Source: Arthrobacter tumbae (lineage in GTDB: Bacteria > Actinomycetota > Actinomycetes > Actinomycetales > Micrococcaceae). Taken from it: a stretch of 64,000 nt of DNA. Location: contig NZ_JAFBCC010000001.1 of NCBI RefSeq assembly GCF_016907495.1, forward strand, positions 3,286,001-3,350,000, given 5' to 3'. Shown here piece by piece: positions 44,926 through 54,908 of the stretch. Every line of letters starts with the position of its first letter. The first letter of the stretch is position 1. Under the pieces are notes generated by a model. That model was not told the DNA's origin and searched no databases. It worked only from the letters and a program-made list of their open reading frames with translations. Both the position numbers and the translations under genes were made by a program.

Positions 44926-46941
44926 GTGTCAGCGCCCCCATCAATCACCCTCATCGTCGACGGCGAAGAGCAGCGGGCGACCACCGGCACTACGGGAGCT
45001 GACCTTTTCAGGGAGCGGCGCGACGTCGTCGTCGTCCGTGTGAATGGCGAGCTGTGGGACCTGAGCCGCGAGCTGGAGGACGGCGCGCAGGTGGAGCCGG
45101 TTTCCGTCGATTCTGCGGATGGGCTGAACGTCCTTCGCCACTCCGCCGCGCACGTGATGGCGCAGGCTGTCCAGCAGCTGCGGCCGGATGCGAAACTGGG
45201 CATCGGCCCCTACATCACCGACGGTTTTTACTTCGACTTCGATGTCAATGAGCCCTTCACTCCCGAAGACCGGAAGCAGCTCGAGAAGATGATGCTGAAG
45301 ATCGTCAACGCGAACCAGTTCTTCCAGCGCCGCGTCGCGAGTGAGGACGAAGCCCGCGAAGCAATGAAGGAAGAGCCATACAAGCTTGAATTGATCGGTT
45401 TGAAGGGCGGCAACGGCGACATTACTGACGACGACGGCGCCTCCGTCGAGGTCGGTGCCGGCGAGCTGACGATTTACGACAATGTGGACCGCAAGTCGGG
45501 GGATGTGGTCTGGAAGGACCTCTGCCGCGGACCGCACCTGCCGAACACCAAACTGATTTCCAACGCGTACGCACTGACGCGTTCGGCCGCTGCGTACTGG
45601 CGCGGCAGCGAGAAGAACAAGCAGCTGCAGCGCATCTACGGCACGGCCTGGCCCACCAAGGATGACCTCAAGGCCTACCAGGAGCGCCTCGCCGAAGCTG
45701 AGCGCCGCGACCACCGCAAGCTCGGCACTGAACTGGACCTGTTCTCCTTCCCGGACGAGCTGGGTTCCGGCCTGCCCGTGTTCCACCCCCGCGGCGGCAT
45801 CATCCGCAAGGCGATGGAGGACTACTCACGCCAGCGGCACGTCGAGGCCGGCTACGAGTTCGTGTACACCCCGCACATCACCAAGGGCCACCTTTATGAG
45901 GTTTCCGGCCACCTCGACTGGTACCGCGACGGCATGTTCCCTCCCATGCACGTGGACGCCGAGCTCGACGCCGACGGCAAGGTCCGCAAGCCCGGCCAGG
46001 ACTACTACCTGAAGCCGATGAACTGCCCAATGCACAACCTGATCTTCCGCTCCCGCGGGCGGTCCTACCGTGAACTGCCGCTGCGGCTCTTCGAATTCGG
46101 GTCGGTGTACCGGTACGAGAAGTCAGGCGTGGTGCACGGACTCACCCGCGTGCGTGGCATGACCCAGGACGATGCCCACATCTACTGCACCCGCGACCAG
46201 ATGAAGGATGAGCTCACCGGTACGCTCAACTTCGTCCTCGGATTGCTGAAGGATTACGGCCTCAACGACTTCTACCTGGAACTCTCCACCAAGGATCCCG
46301 AGAAGTACGTCGGCGAGGACGAGGCCTGGGACGAAGCAACCCGGACTCTCTCCGAGGTGGCAGAGGCATCCGGTCTGGAACTCGTTCCCGATCCGGGCGG
46401 CGCTGCGTTCTATGGGCCCAAGATCTCCGTTCAGGCCCGCGACGCGATCGGCCGAACCTGGCAGATGTCCACCATCCAGTTGGACTTCAACCTGCCTGAG
46501 CGCTTCGAGCTTGAGTACCAGGCGGCGGACGGAACGCGCCAGCGGCCGGTCATGATTCACCGCGCACTGTTCGGCTCCATCGAGCGGTTCCTCGGTGTGC
46601 TGACAGAGCACTACGCGGGTGCATTCCCTGCCTGGCTGGCTCCCGTCCAGGTGCTGGCCATCCCCGTTGCCGACGCGTTCAACGACTACCTGTTCGACGT
46701 CGTGGACAAGCTCAAGGCCGAGGGCATCCGGGCGGAAGTCGACATCAGTTCCGACCGCTTCCCCAAGAAAATCCGTACCGCGAGCAAGGAGAAGGTCCCT
46801 TTCGTCCTGATCGCCGGTGGGGACGACGCCGACGCCGGTGCCGTTTCCTTCCGGTTCCGGGACGGAAGCCAGGAGAACCAGGTGCCGGTCGACGAGGCCG
46901 TGAAGCGGATCGTGGAAGCCGTCCGCAACCGGGAACAGTAG
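44926..46941 (+). CDS. thrS: Threonyl-tRNA synthetase
   Basis: 671 residues. It has an N-terminal TGS domain ([23 protein letters not shown]), an editing domain with [14 protein letters not shown], and a class II catalytic core with [37 protein letters not shown] (zinc Cys and motif 2) and [15 protein letters not shown] (motif 3). It has a C-terminal anticodon-binding domain. GTG 44926 follows AGAGGAGA. First gene of a thrS-HIT-pgsA run shared with mycobacteria. Confidence 0.97.
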   Translation: MSAPPSITLIVDGEEQRATTGTTGADLFRERRDVVVVRVNGELWDLSRELEDGAQVEPVSVDSADGLNVLRHSAAHVMAQAVQQLRPDAKLGIGPYITDGFYFDFDVNEPFTPEDRKQLEKMMLKIVNANQFFQRRVASEDEAREAMKEEPYKLELIGLKGGNGDITDDDGASVEVGAGELTIYDNVDRKSGDVVWKDLCRGPHLPNTKLISNAYALTRSAAAYWRGSEKNKQLQRIYGTAWPTKDDLKAYQERLAEAERRDHRKLGTELDLFSFPDELGSGLPVFHPRGGIIRKAMEDYSRQRHVEAGYEFVYTPHITKGHLYEVSGHLDWYRDGMFPPMHVDAELDADGKVRKPGQDYYLKPMNCPMHNLIFRSRGRSYRELPLRLFEFGSVYRYEKSGVVHGLTRVRGMTQDDAHIYCTRDQMKDELTGTLNFVLGLLKDYGLNDFYLELSTKDPEKYVGEDEAWDEATRTLSEVAEASGLELVPDPGGAAFYGPKISVQARDAIGRTWQMSTIQLDFNLPERFELEYQAADGTRQRPVMIHRALFGSIERFLGVLTEHYAGAFPAWLAPVQVLAIPVADAFNDYLFDVVDKLKAEGIRAEVDISSDRFPKKIRTASKEKVPFVLIAGGDDADAGAVSFRFRDGSQENQVPVDEAVKRIVEAVRNREQ

Positions 46942-46947
46942 CGGCGC

Positions 46948-47568
46948 ATGCACCACGCGGCGGACGCTGATGGTCAGCATCACGAGGATGGCGACGTAAC
47001 GGACAGCTTTGAGCTGCCCGGTGTCCCCGATGCGTTCCAGCGCCTGTGGACGCCGCACCGCCTCGCGTACATCAAGGGCGGGCAAGGGCAGTTCAACAAG
47101 CAGGAGGACTGCCCTTTCTGTGCCGCTCCTGCACGGTCCGATCAGGAATCGCTGATCGTCCACCGCGGCACCAGCGCCTACGTCGTTCTGAACCTGTTCC
47201 CCTACAACCCGGGCCACCTGCTGGTGTGCCCGTACCGCCACGTACCCGACTACACCGACATCACCTCCGAGGAGACAGTCGAGATAGCGCAGCTGACGCA
47301 GACTGCCATGCATGCGCTGCGCAGCGTGGCCCGGCCCACGGGTTTCAACCTCGGCATGAACCAGGGAGTCACCGGGGGAGCGGGCATCGCATCCCATCTG
47401 CACCAGCACGTTGTTCCCCGGTGGAGTGGCGACGGCAACTTCTTCCCGATCATCGCCCAAACCAAGGCAATCACGCAGACCCTCGATGAGGTTCGGGCGC
47501 AACTCGCAGCAGCGTGGGAAGAAGCCTCCGCCGCCCCGACCGATCCCGGAGCGGACCATGCTGAATAA
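46948..47568 (+). CDS. HIT domain protein (Ap4A phosphorylase-like)
   Basis: 206 residues. The HIT triad is SHLHQHVVPRW, with YVVLNLFPYNPGHLLVCPYRHV and an N-terminal CPFC zinc pair, matching the actinobacterial diadenosine tetraphosphate phosphorylase group between thrS and pgsA (Rv2613c in M. tuberculosis). It probably degrades Ap4A, a by-product of aminoacyl-tRNA synthetases such as its neighbour. Its stop lies inside the start of pgsA (11-nt overlap). Confidence 0.92.
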   Translation: MHHAADADGQHHEDGDVTDSFELPGVPDAFQRLWTPHRLAYIKGGQGQFNKQEDCPFCAAPARSDQESLIVHRGTSAYVVLNLFPYNPGHLLVCPYRHVPDYTDITSEETVEIAQLTQTAMHALRSVARPTGFNLGMNQGVTGGAGIASHLHQHVVPRWSGDGNFFPIIAQTKAITQTLDEVRAQLAAAWEEASAAPTDPGADHAE

Positions 47569-48166
47569 GTACGCGCGGTCATTCTTCACTTCACTCTTCA
47601 CACCGCTGGCCACCCTGCTCCTCAAGTGGAAGGTGTCGCCGGACACAGTCACCGTGGTCGGCACACTCGGTGTGGCAGGAGGGGCGCTGGTCTTCTATCC
47701 GCTGGGGCAGCTGTTCTGGGGCACCGTCTTCATCACACTGTTTGTCTTTTCGGACGTCGTTGACGGGATCATGGCGCGGATGCAGGGCCGTATCGGCTCC
47801 TGGGGCAACTTTCTGGATTCCACCCTCGACCGCATGGCAGACGGCGCGCTTTTTGCCGGCGTTGCCATCTGGTTCTTCATGGGCGGAAGCAACAGCGCTA
47901 TCGCCGTCGCTGCCCTCGCCTGTCTGGTGCTCGGCATGATCGTCTCCTATGCGCGGGCCAAAGCCGAGTCACTCGGGTTCACCGCGAACGTCGGTATCGC
48001 AGAGCGCGCGGAGCGTCTGGTCTCGGTGCTGGTGGTCACAGGTCTGACCGGCCTCGGGCTTCCGGAGGTTGTCCTGCTGGCTGTTCTGATCCTGCTGGCA
48101 CTGGCCAGCATCGTCACCATCGTCCAGCGCATCATGACCGTGCGGGTCCAGGCCGCCGCTTCCTGA
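47558..48166 (+). CDS. pgsA: Phosphatidylinositol phosphate synthase (CDP-alcohol phosphatidyltransferase)
   Basis: 202 residues, with about six membrane helices and the family motif D-x2-DG-x2-AR-x8-G-x3-D-x3-D intact in DVVDGIMARMQGRIGSWGNFLDSTLDRMAD. By position after thrS and the HIT gene it is the actinobacterial enzyme that joins CDP-diacylglycerol and inositol 1-phosphate, the first step to phosphatidylinositol and its mannosides. The mannosyl/acyl transferase genes that usually follow are absent here. Confidence 0.93.
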   Translation: MLNKYARSFFTSLFTPLATLLLKWKVSPDTVTVVGTLGVAGGALVFYPLGQLFWGTVFITLFVFSDVVDGIMARMQGRIGSWGNFLDSTLDRMADGALFAGVAIWFFMGGSNSAIAVAALACLVLGMIVSYARAKAESLGFTANVGIAERAERLVSVLVVTGLTGLGLPEVVLLAVLILLALASIVTIVQRIMTVRVQAAAS

Positions 48167-48303
48167 GCGCAATGCATCTGCAGAAGGTGCCGGAGGCTGG
48201 TCGTGCTTTTTCCTTAGGCCTGAGGATAAGCTTCGCAAAGATCGCAGGACCGCCCCGGGCGAGCAGGTTTCGCGCCGAAGCGGCTATCCAGGGAGGACCT
48301 CTA

Positions 48304-49146
48304 ATGAGCTTTGACCAGCAGCACCGGCCGATGAACGCGTCGCCGGTTTTCGGCATCATCTCGACAGTAGTCGCCGGCGGTCTGTCTCTCATCGACGCGT
48401 CCAAGCTGGATGCACCTCAGCGCCGCGCCGTGCACGCCGTAACGGCAGCCCTGACCGGGTTCTACGTCGCCGCTACGATCGCCGGCAGCAAGAAGGGGCT
48501 GGTCCCACTGAAGACGACGGCCGGGATCGCCGCAACCGGTATCGCCCTTCACTTCGCCGACGCCGGCGACACGATCGAGTTGCGCTTTCAGGAGAAGCTG
48601 CGCGAGGCAGGGGCGAAGCATCCACGCCGCTGGATGGCAGTGGCGGCAGCAGCAGCGACGTTCGCCGGCTATCTGAGTGACCGAACCGCCGCCCGCAAGA
48701 GCCGGTTCGAGGCTGTGCTCGGCCACCCGGATGAGCATGAGAGGGTGCTGGACTCCGGGGTTCGAACCATCGCCGAAGGCATCCTGGGTGCCCGGGACAT
48801 TCCTGGGGCGCCGGAGCTTCTGGCGCAACTCGCCTCCGCTCGGGAGGTCTACTGGGACGAGGAGTTCACCTCCACCGCGCACTTCCGGATTCCAGATGAA
48901 TTGCCCCGCGCCGTGCCCCACAACCAGGTGTTCCCGGTTCGTGCGCAGTTCACCGGGCCGGGCGGCACCCTGCTGCAGCTCCTGCTGCATATCTACGACG
49001 GCAAGCTCGATATGTTGACTGTCGATGCAGCGGACCCGGATGACAGCGATTACGTTGACGGGGTTCTCCAGAACTGGCCGGAACCCACCGAGGTTACACA
49101 CGTCATCGAAGATCCAGACGGACGGACTGTGCCGATCGACGAGTGA
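48304..49146 (+). CDS. Unknown protein with hydrophobic N-terminal segments
   Basis: 280 residues. The first about 130 hold several moderately hydrophobic stretches (VFGIISTVVAGGLSLID, VTAALTGFYVAATIAG, TAGIAATGIALHF, WMAVAAAAATFAGYLSD). The rest is soluble and acidic, starting RKSRFEAVLGHPDEHERVLDSGVRTIAEGI and ending EPTEVTHVIEDPDGRTVPIDE. GGGAGGAC precedes the ATG. It occupies the gap between pgsA and pdxS where mycobacteria have patA, pimA and a Nudix gene, but resembles none of them. No family is recognised. Confidence 0.65.
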   Translation: MSFDQQHRPMNASPVFGIISTVVAGGLSLIDASKLDAPQRRAVHAVTAALTGFYVAATIAGSKKGLVPLKTTAGIAATGIALHFADAGDTIELRFQEKLREAGAKHPRRWMAVAAAAATFAGYLSDRTAARKSRFEAVLGHPDEHERVLDSGVRTIAEGILGARDIPGAPELLAQLASAREVYWDEEFTSTAHFRIPDELPRAVPHNQVFPVRAQFTGPGGTLLQLLLHIYDGKLDMLTVDAADPDDSDYVDGVLQNWPEPTEVTHVIEDPDGRTVPIDE

Positions 49147-49338
49147 CGGCTGGCGCGGCCACGATGCGTGGAGAGCGCCGTGAAGCAGCTCGGTCAAGCT
49201 ACCAACCATCTTCATGGACGGAGCGCTGTTCGCGTGCACAACGAATCCGCCATTACGTACAGTTGCTGACCGGCGATCCGACGCAGCCGGCGGGCGTATC
49301 ATGGATTGTCATCTTTTCTCTACCCGAGGGGCCATACT

Positions 49339-50253
49339 GTGTCCACTGTTGAAGAAGCTTCCACCACCGCGCCCGTGACCGGCAGCAGCCGCGTCAAGCG
49401 CGGAATGGCGGAGATGCTCAAGGGCGGCGTCATCATGGATGTCGTCACCGCAGAGCAGGCCCGTATCGCCGAGGACGCCGGTGCCGTTGCCGTCATGGCG
49501 CTCGAGCGCGTACCCGCTGACATCCGCGCCCAGGGCGGGGTGTCGCGTATGTCGGATCCGGACATGATCGACAGCATCGTCGAGGCAGTCTCCATCCCGG
49601 TCATGGCAAAGGCCCGCATCGGCCACTTCGTCGAGGCGCAGGTGCTGCAGTCCCTCGGCGTTGACTACATCGACGAGTCCGAGGTGCTGACTCCGGCGGA
49701 CTTCACCAACCACATCGACAAGTGGAAGTTCACCGTTCCTTTCGTCTGCGGTGCGACCAACCTCGGTGAAGCTTTGCGCCGCCTCAACGAAGGTGCGGCA
49801 ATGATCCGCTCCAAGGGCGAGGCCGGCACCGGAGACGTCTCCAACGCCACCATGCACATGCGCAAAATCCGCTCGGAAATCGCCCGCCTCACGTCCATGG
49901 CCGATGACGAACTGTACGTTGCAGCCAAGGAACTCCAGGCACCGTACGAGCTCGTCAAGGAAGTTGCCGCAGCAGGCAAGCTTCCGGTCGTCCTGTTCAC
50001 CGCCGGCGGCATTGCCACACCGGCCGACGCCGCCATGATGATGCAGCTCGGTGCTGACGGCGTCTTCGTAGGCTCTGGCATCTTCAAGTCCGGCAACCCG
50101 GCTGAGCGCGCCGCCGCGATCGTGAAGGCAACCACCTTCCACGATGATCCGGACATGATCGCCAAGGTCTCCCGCGGCCTCGGTGAAGCAATGGTCGGCA
50201 TCAACGTGGACGAGATTCCGCAGCCGCACCGCCTCGCCGAGCGCGGCTGGTAG
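49339..50253 (+). CDS. pdxS: Pyridoxal 5'-phosphate synthase, PdxS subunit
   Basis: 304 residues, a TIM barrel. It combines ribose 5-phosphate, glyceraldehyde 3-phosphate and ammonia into PLP. Active-site segments are [51 protein letters not shown] with the first catalytic Lys, and [11 protein letters not shown]. The C-terminal [11 protein letters not shown] is characteristic. GTG 49339 follows GAGGGG. The glutaminase partner pdxT lies 8 kb downstream rather than next to it. A very strong hairpin follows. Confidence 0.97.
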   Translation: MSTVEEASTTAPVTGSSRVKRGMAEMLKGGVIMDVVTAEQARIAEDAGAVAVMALERVPADIRAQGGVSRMSDPDMIDSIVEAVSIPVMAKARIGHFVEAQVLQSLGVDYIDESEVLTPADFTNHIDKWKFTVPFVCGATNLGEALRRLNEGAAMIRSKGEAGTGDVSNATMHMRKIRSEIARLTSMADDELYVAAKELQAPYELVKEVAAAGKLPVVLFTAGGIATPADAAMMMQLGADGVFVGSGIFKSGNPAERAAAIVKATTFHDDPDMIAKVSRGLGEAMVGINVDEIPQPHRLAERGW

Positions 50254-50280
50254 GACTGCAGACTCGCATGAAGTAGCACC

Positions 50281-50313
50281 GCGAAGGGCCGGACACTATG
50301 TCCGGCCCTTCGC
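50281..50313 (+). terminator. 15-bp perfect hairpin after pdxS
   Basis: GCGAAGGGCCGGACA (50281-50295) and TGTCCGGCCCTTCGC (50299-50313) pair perfectly around a 3-nt loop, 27 bp after the pdxS stop. No T tract follows, so termination would depend on stem strength. Confidence 0.75.
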
Positions 50314-50354
50314 CATTGGAGCTCCTGACTCACACTCGGGGCTAGGCTGGCGGT

Positions 50355-51650
50355 GTGAGCCGTGGCCTCCCATCAATTGTTCGAGCAACAGCGCTATCGA
50401 TGCTGCTGCTGATACCCGGGTGCTCCGGTTCCGGGAGCGTGTCTCCTACGGGGTCCCCGGACACAACGAACACAACATCACCTCCGCCGGTCGCTCCTTC
50501 GGCTGAAGCGCCCGCTGCAGCCAGTGCCGTGCCGGAATCACCGAGCCCGACGCCGCTTCGCACCACCACCGCCCGGCCCGCCACCTGCCCGGGCGGGGAA
50601 TGCCTCACAGTGGCTCTCACCGGTGACCTGCTGCTGCACGAGGGCCTGTGGGAACAGGCAGCTATAGACGGCGACGGCGAGTTGGACTTTGGCCCGATGC
50701 TTGCGGCGCAGCAAGAGTACATAGCGCCGGCGGACCTCGCTATCTGTCACCAGGAAACCCCGCTGGCTGAGCCGGGCGGCCAATATTCCGGCTTTCCAGC
50801 GTTCAACGTCCCTCCAGACATTGCCGACGCCGTAGCGGATCTGGGCTATGACGCCTGCACTACCGCGAGCAACCACACGCTCGATGCTGGCACCGCAGGC
50901 GTCAACCGGACCCTCGACGTCCTTGACCGGGCAGGGCTGGAACACACCGGTTCCTATCGCTCTCCCGAGGAGGCTGCGGAGACGCTGCTGGTGGAGTCGG
51001 GGGAAGCCCGGATCGCAATCATCACCGGAACGTACGCACTCAACGGGCTGGTGCCGGAATTTCCGGAGCAGGTTGACCGGCTGGATCCTGCCGGCATGAT
51101 CGCCAGGGCGCGGATGGCACGCGAGGCCGGCGCCGACGTCGTCCTGGCTGCAGTGCATGCGGGCGACGAGTACGCCGACTACGCCAACGCGCAGCAGCAG
51201 GAGGTTGCGCACGCGCTGGTCGACAGCGGTGAATTCGACCTCATCTACGGGCACCACAGCCACTCCGTCCTGCCCATCGAGAAGTACAACGGCGTCTGGA
51301 TCGTTTACGGGCTTGGGAACACCATCGCCGCACACCTCACGCCGGACATCCGGAACACTGAGGGACTGCTGGTGGAAGTTTCCTTCGAACAGAACGACGA
51401 CGGCGCCTGGCAGGGTGCCGGACTCCGCTGGCTTCCAGCCACCTGGAACGGGCCGGGCCACCGGTGGTGCCCGGTAGCGGGCTTCAATCTCGAGGAAATG
51501 ACCGCGTTGGATACTTCTTGCGTCTCCGCGGAGGAGGATGCTGCGAGCAGGCAGCGCAGCAAGGTCACCGTCGAGTCGATGGGTGCGGCAGACGCCGGGG
51601 CGGTGGAGTGGGGTGCCACCGACGTCGGCCAGACGTCCGCGAACGAATAG
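50355..51650 (+). CDS. CapA family lipoprotein (metallophosphatase-like), copy 1
   Basis: 431 residues. A lipoprotein signal with lipobox LLIPGC is followed by about 55 residues of Ser/Pro/Thr linker, then the CapA-type PGA_cap domain: LTGDLLLHEGLWEQA, ICHQETPLA, TASNHTLDAG, VHAGDEY, YGHHSHSVLPIEKYNGVWIVYGLGN, which hold the metal-binding Asp, His and Asn of calcineurin-like enzymes. It is likely cell-surface anchored. CapA proteins take part in poly-gamma-glutamate synthesis in Bacillus, but no capBC is nearby. Closely similar to the second copy at 54909. Confidence 0.9.
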   Translation: MSRGLPSIVRATALSMLLLIPGCSGSGSVSPTGSPDTTNTTSPPPVAPSAEAPAAASAVPESPSPTPLRTTTARPATCPGGECLTVALTGDLLLHEGLWEQAAIDGDGELDFGPMLAAQQEYIAPADLAICHQETPLAEPGGQYSGFPAFNVPPDIADAVADLGYDACTTASNHTLDAGTAGVNRTLDVLDRAGLEHTGSYRSPEEAAETLLVESGEARIAIITGTYALNGLVPEFPEQVDRLDPAGMIARARMAREAGADVVLAAVHAGDEYADYANAQQQEVAHALVDSGEFDLIYGHHSHSVLPIEKYNGVWIVYGLGNTIAAHLTPDIRNTEGLLVEVSFEQNDDGAWQGAGLRWLPATWNGPGHRWCPVAGFNLEEMTALDTSCVSAEEDAASRQRSKVTVESMGAADAGAVEWGATDVGQTSANE

Positions 51651-51674
51651 GCAACCAATGAGGATGGAGTGCAC

Positions 51675-52016
51675 ATGACTGCGGAACGTGAGGCGCTGGC
51701 TGCGCGCGTCAGATCAATGATCAGGGACGACCGGACCGTTCGCGAGGTTCCGATGTTCGGCGGGATCGCGTTCATGCTCGATGACCGGATGCTGGTATCC
51801 GCTGGGCGTGACGGCTCCCTGCTCGTGAGGGTCGATCCGCGGAACAGCGAAGGACTATTGCTGCGGTCCGGCGCGCGCCCCTCCGTCATGGGTGCCGGTC
51901 GACCGATGGGTCCAGGCTGGCTCACGGTGGACCCTGAAGGTCTGGCGGGGGATGAAGACCTTCTGAAATGGATTGGTGTCGCTCTCGAATATCACTCACG
52001 CCAGCACCGCCCGTAA
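51675..52016 (+). CDS. TfoX/Sxy N-terminal domain protein
   Basis: 113 residues. It has the TfoX_N pattern REVPMFGGIAFMLDDRMLVSAGRDGSLLVRVDP followed by MGPGWLTVDPEGLAGDEDLLKWIGVALEY. There is no TfoX_C domain. ATG 51675 or GTG 51669 could be the start; GGAG lies upstream of both. In gamma-proteobacteria TfoX controls competence, but single-domain actinobacterial members have no assigned role. Confidence 0.85.
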   Translation: MTAEREALAARVRSMIRDDRTVREVPMFGGIAFMLDDRMLVSAGRDGSLLVRVDPRNSEGLLLRSGARPSVMGAGRPMGPGWLTVDPEGLAGDEDLLKWIGVALEYHSRQHRP

Positions 52017-52040
52017 TGCCGTGAGGAGCTGATGAACTCA

Positions 52041-52754
52041 TCAGTTCAGGTGCAGCCACCATGTTTGCCCGCGGCCAATGAGTTCGAATCCTCGTTGGGA
52101 GTACAGCTCGTAGCCTTCGGGGGTGGCATTCAGCGCCAGTTCCTGTGCTCCCGCGGTCGCTGCCTGCTGCGCCACCGCTGAAAGCAGCGCTGTGCCGATG
52201 CCGCGGCGGCGGAACTGGGGGAGCACTTCCATGTTGAAGATTCCACCGACGGCTTTGGCATCACCCGCCGCACCGTCGTAGAACGAATACGCGGCGCCAA
52301 CAGGCAGCCCATCCACTCGCGCGAGTGCATGCCAGGCCTTCGGCGGCTCGGCCCGGGCAACGGCCAGTTCCGCGGCGAACGGACCATAGTATTCGGGCAC
52401 GTGCGAGGTGATCGCGGCTCCCGCGGAGTCAAGGCCGGTGAGCGCCTCGACCGGCGCGCTCATCCACCATGGCTGCCAGCCGGATTCAAACCCGAACTCG
52501 GCTAGCTCCTTGCCCCGAACTGCGCCGTTGAGCCACACGCCAACGGTTCGCGCTCCGAGACGCACGCCCTCCGCGAGCCCCGGCCGCAAGCCTGCCGGGG
52601 ACAACGTGGTGGGAAACATCAGCATGAGCTCGCACCTTGCAGGCAGCCAGACCCAGTCGGACTCATGCGTGGAGAAGGTGCGGCCGCCGGTTGCCTGTGC
52701 CATGGCAGCGAACCAGGCGCGCTGGAGGCGCTGGCAACCGGCGATCGTGGTCAT
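52041..52754 (-). CDS. GNAT family N-acetyltransferase
   Basis: 237 residues. The N-terminal half is an extra, less conserved GNAT-like region. The C-terminal half carries the acetyl-CoA loop in VLPQFRRRGIGTALLSAVAQQAATAGAQELALNATPEGYELYSQRGFELIG. Its start overlaps the end of the M3 peptidase gene by 4 nt (ATGA), so the two are coupled. The substrate is unknown. Confidence 0.88.
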   Translation of the reverse strand: MTTIAGCQRLQRAWFAAMAQATGGRTFSTHESDWVWLPARCELMLMFPTTLSPAGLRPGLAEGVRLGARTVGVWLNGAVRGKELAEFGFESGWQPWWMSAPVEALTGLDSAGAAITSHVPEYYGPFAAELAVARAEPPKAWHALARVDGLPVGAAYSFYDGAAGDAKAVGGIFNMEVLPQFRRRGIGTALLSAVAQQAATAGAQELALNATPEGYELYSQRGFELIGRGQTWWLHLN

Positions 52755-54769
52755 GCCTGCTCAGCCAGCCCTCGACGCTCGAGGAGGGGATCGATGCTGG
52801 CCGCCCGCCCGCGGAAGGAAGCGAACGCGTCCAGCGGGTCAACGCTGTAACCGCGCGAGAGCAGTTCCTTGCGGAAATGTTCCCCGTTCTTCCGCGTCAG
52901 TCCTCCCGACTCCTTGAACCATTCGACGCTGTCCGCGTCCAGTACCTCGCTCCAGATGTAGGCGTAGTAGGCCGCTGAGTAGCCGCCCGCGAAGATGTGT
53001 TTGAAGTATCCGGCGCGGTACCGGGGCGGGACGGGCGCGTAGTCCACGCCGGCGTCGTGCAGTGCCTGCTTCTCGAAGGCAAGGGGGTCTTCAACCGTGG
53101 TGCCCGGCGGAAGTTCGTGCCACGCGAGGTCCAGGAGAGCGGCACCCAGGTATTCGGTGGTGGCGAAACCCTCACCCCATTGCCTGGCAGCAACGAGCTT
53201 GTCGATCATTTCCCGGGGGAGCGGCTCACCGGTCTGGTGGTGGCGCGCATAGTTGTTCACCACTTCCGGCCAGAGCATCCACATCTCGTTGACCTGCGAA
53301 GGGTATTCCACGAAGTCCCGCGGAACGCTCGTTCCGGAGAACAGCGGGTACGTGACATCCGAAAAGAGCCCGTGCAGTGCGTGCCCGAACTCGTGGAACG
53401 TGGTCCGCACCTCGTCAAAGGTCAGCAGTGTGGGTTCACCCGCGGGCGGCCTGGACACGTTCAGGTTGTTCACCACGACGGCCCGTGTTCCGGCAAGCCG
53501 CGACTGCTCCACGAAGGAGTTCATCCACGCGCCGCCGTTTTTGGTGTCCCTCGTGTAGTAGTCGCCGAGGAAGAGCCCCAGCTCGGAACCGTCCTCTTCC
53601 CGGACCTCCCAGATCCGCACCTCGGGGTGGTACCCCTCAAGATCGTCCCGTTCATGGAAGGTAAGCCCGTAGAGCCTGTTGGCGGCGAAGAAAACGCCCT
53701 CATTCAGTACCCGGTCCAGCTCGAAGTAGGGGCGCAGCGCGGCGAGGTCTACGTTGTACCGCTCGGAGCGGACCTTCTCGGAATAGAACGACCAGTCCCA
53801 GGCCTCAATCGGGTGGCCGGCCACTTCTTCAAGCTGTTCCGCTTCAGCCCGTGCGTTCCGCACAGCCGGCTTCGCGAGGCGTTCCAGCATGTCGTGGATG
53901 GCATCCAGTGACGGCGCGGTCTGGTCATCAGTGGCCAGCTCGGCGTGATTGGTGAAACCCAGCAGCGCAGCCCGCTCGGCCCGCAGTGCTGCCATGTCCG
54001 CGGCGACGCCTACGGTGTTGTCCGCGTTGTCGCGGGATCCGCGGTTGACGGATGCTTCATGCAGTCGACGGCGGGTTTCACGGTTCGTCAGGGACTCCAT
54101 CGCAGGCTGGGACGTCGGCAGGATCAATGTCAGGAGGTACCTGCCCGAATGACCGGCGGCCTCGGCGGCGTCTGCCGCAGAAGCGATGTCGTCTGCGGAC
54201 AATCCGTCGAGCTCCGAGGCGTCGTCGACAAACAGGGCAGAAGCATTCGTGTCACGCAGCAGCCGCTGTCCAAACTCCGTGCTGAGCCGGGAGAGCTCGC
54301 CGTTCAGCTCGCGCAGGCGCTGTTGGGCGGCGTCGTCGAGCTGGGCACCGGCGCGGACGAAGCGCTGCCGGTACTCCTCGGCCAGACGTGCGGACTCAGC
54401 ATCGAGCCCGGTCGTCCCGACCGCATTCACGCGTTCGAACAGCGCAGCGTTGAGGTAGATGTTGTCCTCATGGGCAGCCAGGCGCGGGGCGATTTCCGTC
54501 TCCACGGCCTGGATCCCCTCGGTGGAGTGCGCTGACGAATTGTTGAAGAACACCAGCGCGACGCGGCGAAGTGCCTGCCCGGCGCGCTCCATCGCCACGA
54601 TCGTGTTGTCGAAGGAGGCGGGAGCAGGTTCGGCGATGATCGCCTCGATCTCGGCGAGGTGCTCGCGGATGCCGGTTTCGAACGCCGGCAGGAAGTCCTC
54701 CTCGCGGATCTGCGCGAAAGGGGGCAACTGGTACGGCAGTGTGCTCGGATTCTGGAAAGGGTTGCTCAT
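52751..54769 (-). CDS. M3 family metallopeptidase (Dcp/oligopeptidase-like)
   Basis: 672 residues from ATG 54769 (MSNPFQNPS), normal for peptidyl-dipeptidase Dcp. The zinc motif is HEFGH in TTFHEFGHALHGLFSDV, with the third ligand Glu in VEYPSQVNEMW. The substrate-binding Tyr-rich loop YFKHIFAGGYSAAYYAYIWSEVLDADSVEWF is also present. It degrades short peptides in the cytosol. An upstream ATG would add 19 residues with no family similarity. Confidence 0.94.
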   Translation of the reverse strand: MSNPFQNPSTLPYQLPPFAQIREEDFLPAFETGIREHLAEIEAIIAEPAPASFDNTIVAMERAGQALRRVALVFFNNSSAHSTEGIQAVETEIAPRLAAHEDNIYLNAALFERVNAVGTTGLDAESARLAEEYRQRFVRAGAQLDDAAQQRLRELNGELSRLSTEFGQRLLRDTNASALFVDDASELDGLSADDIASAADAAEAAGHSGRYLLTLILPTSQPAMESLTNRETRRRLHEASVNRGSRDNADNTVGVAADMAALRAERAALLGFTNHAELATDDQTAPSLDAIHDMLERLAKPAVRNARAEAEQLEEVAGHPIEAWDWSFYSEKVRSERYNVDLAALRPYFELDRVLNEGVFFAANRLYGLTFHERDDLEGYHPEVRIWEVREEDGSELGLFLGDYYTRDTKNGGAWMNSFVEQSRLAGTRAVVVNNLNVSRPPAGEPTLLTFDEVRTTFHEFGHALHGLFSDVTYPLFSGTSVPRDFVEYPSQVNEMWMLWPEVVNNYARHHQTGEPLPREMIDKLVAARQWGEGFATTEYLGAALLDLAWHELPPGTTVEDPLAFEKQALHDAGVDYAPVPPRYRAGYFKHIFAGGYSAAYYAYIWSEVLDADSVEWFKESGGLTRKNGEHFRKELLSRGYSVDPLDAFASFRGRAASIDPLLERRGLAEQA

Positions 54770-54908
54770 GGTAACCAACCTTGGCATAACGAGCGGCGGC
54801 GCTCCAGCAGGCAGACCCGTTTTCATCCCGTGTTCGCTTCCGTGACTTCATCCCGGATTCGCCTCCCGCCGCACCTATCATTGAAAGTCATCACCAAGGG
54901 AGGTCGTT

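Noticed and set aside
46123..47664. 513-codon minus-strand open frame opposite thrS and the HIT gene
   Set aside because: Both plus-strand genes are certain; the antisense frame is low-complexity and has no family features.
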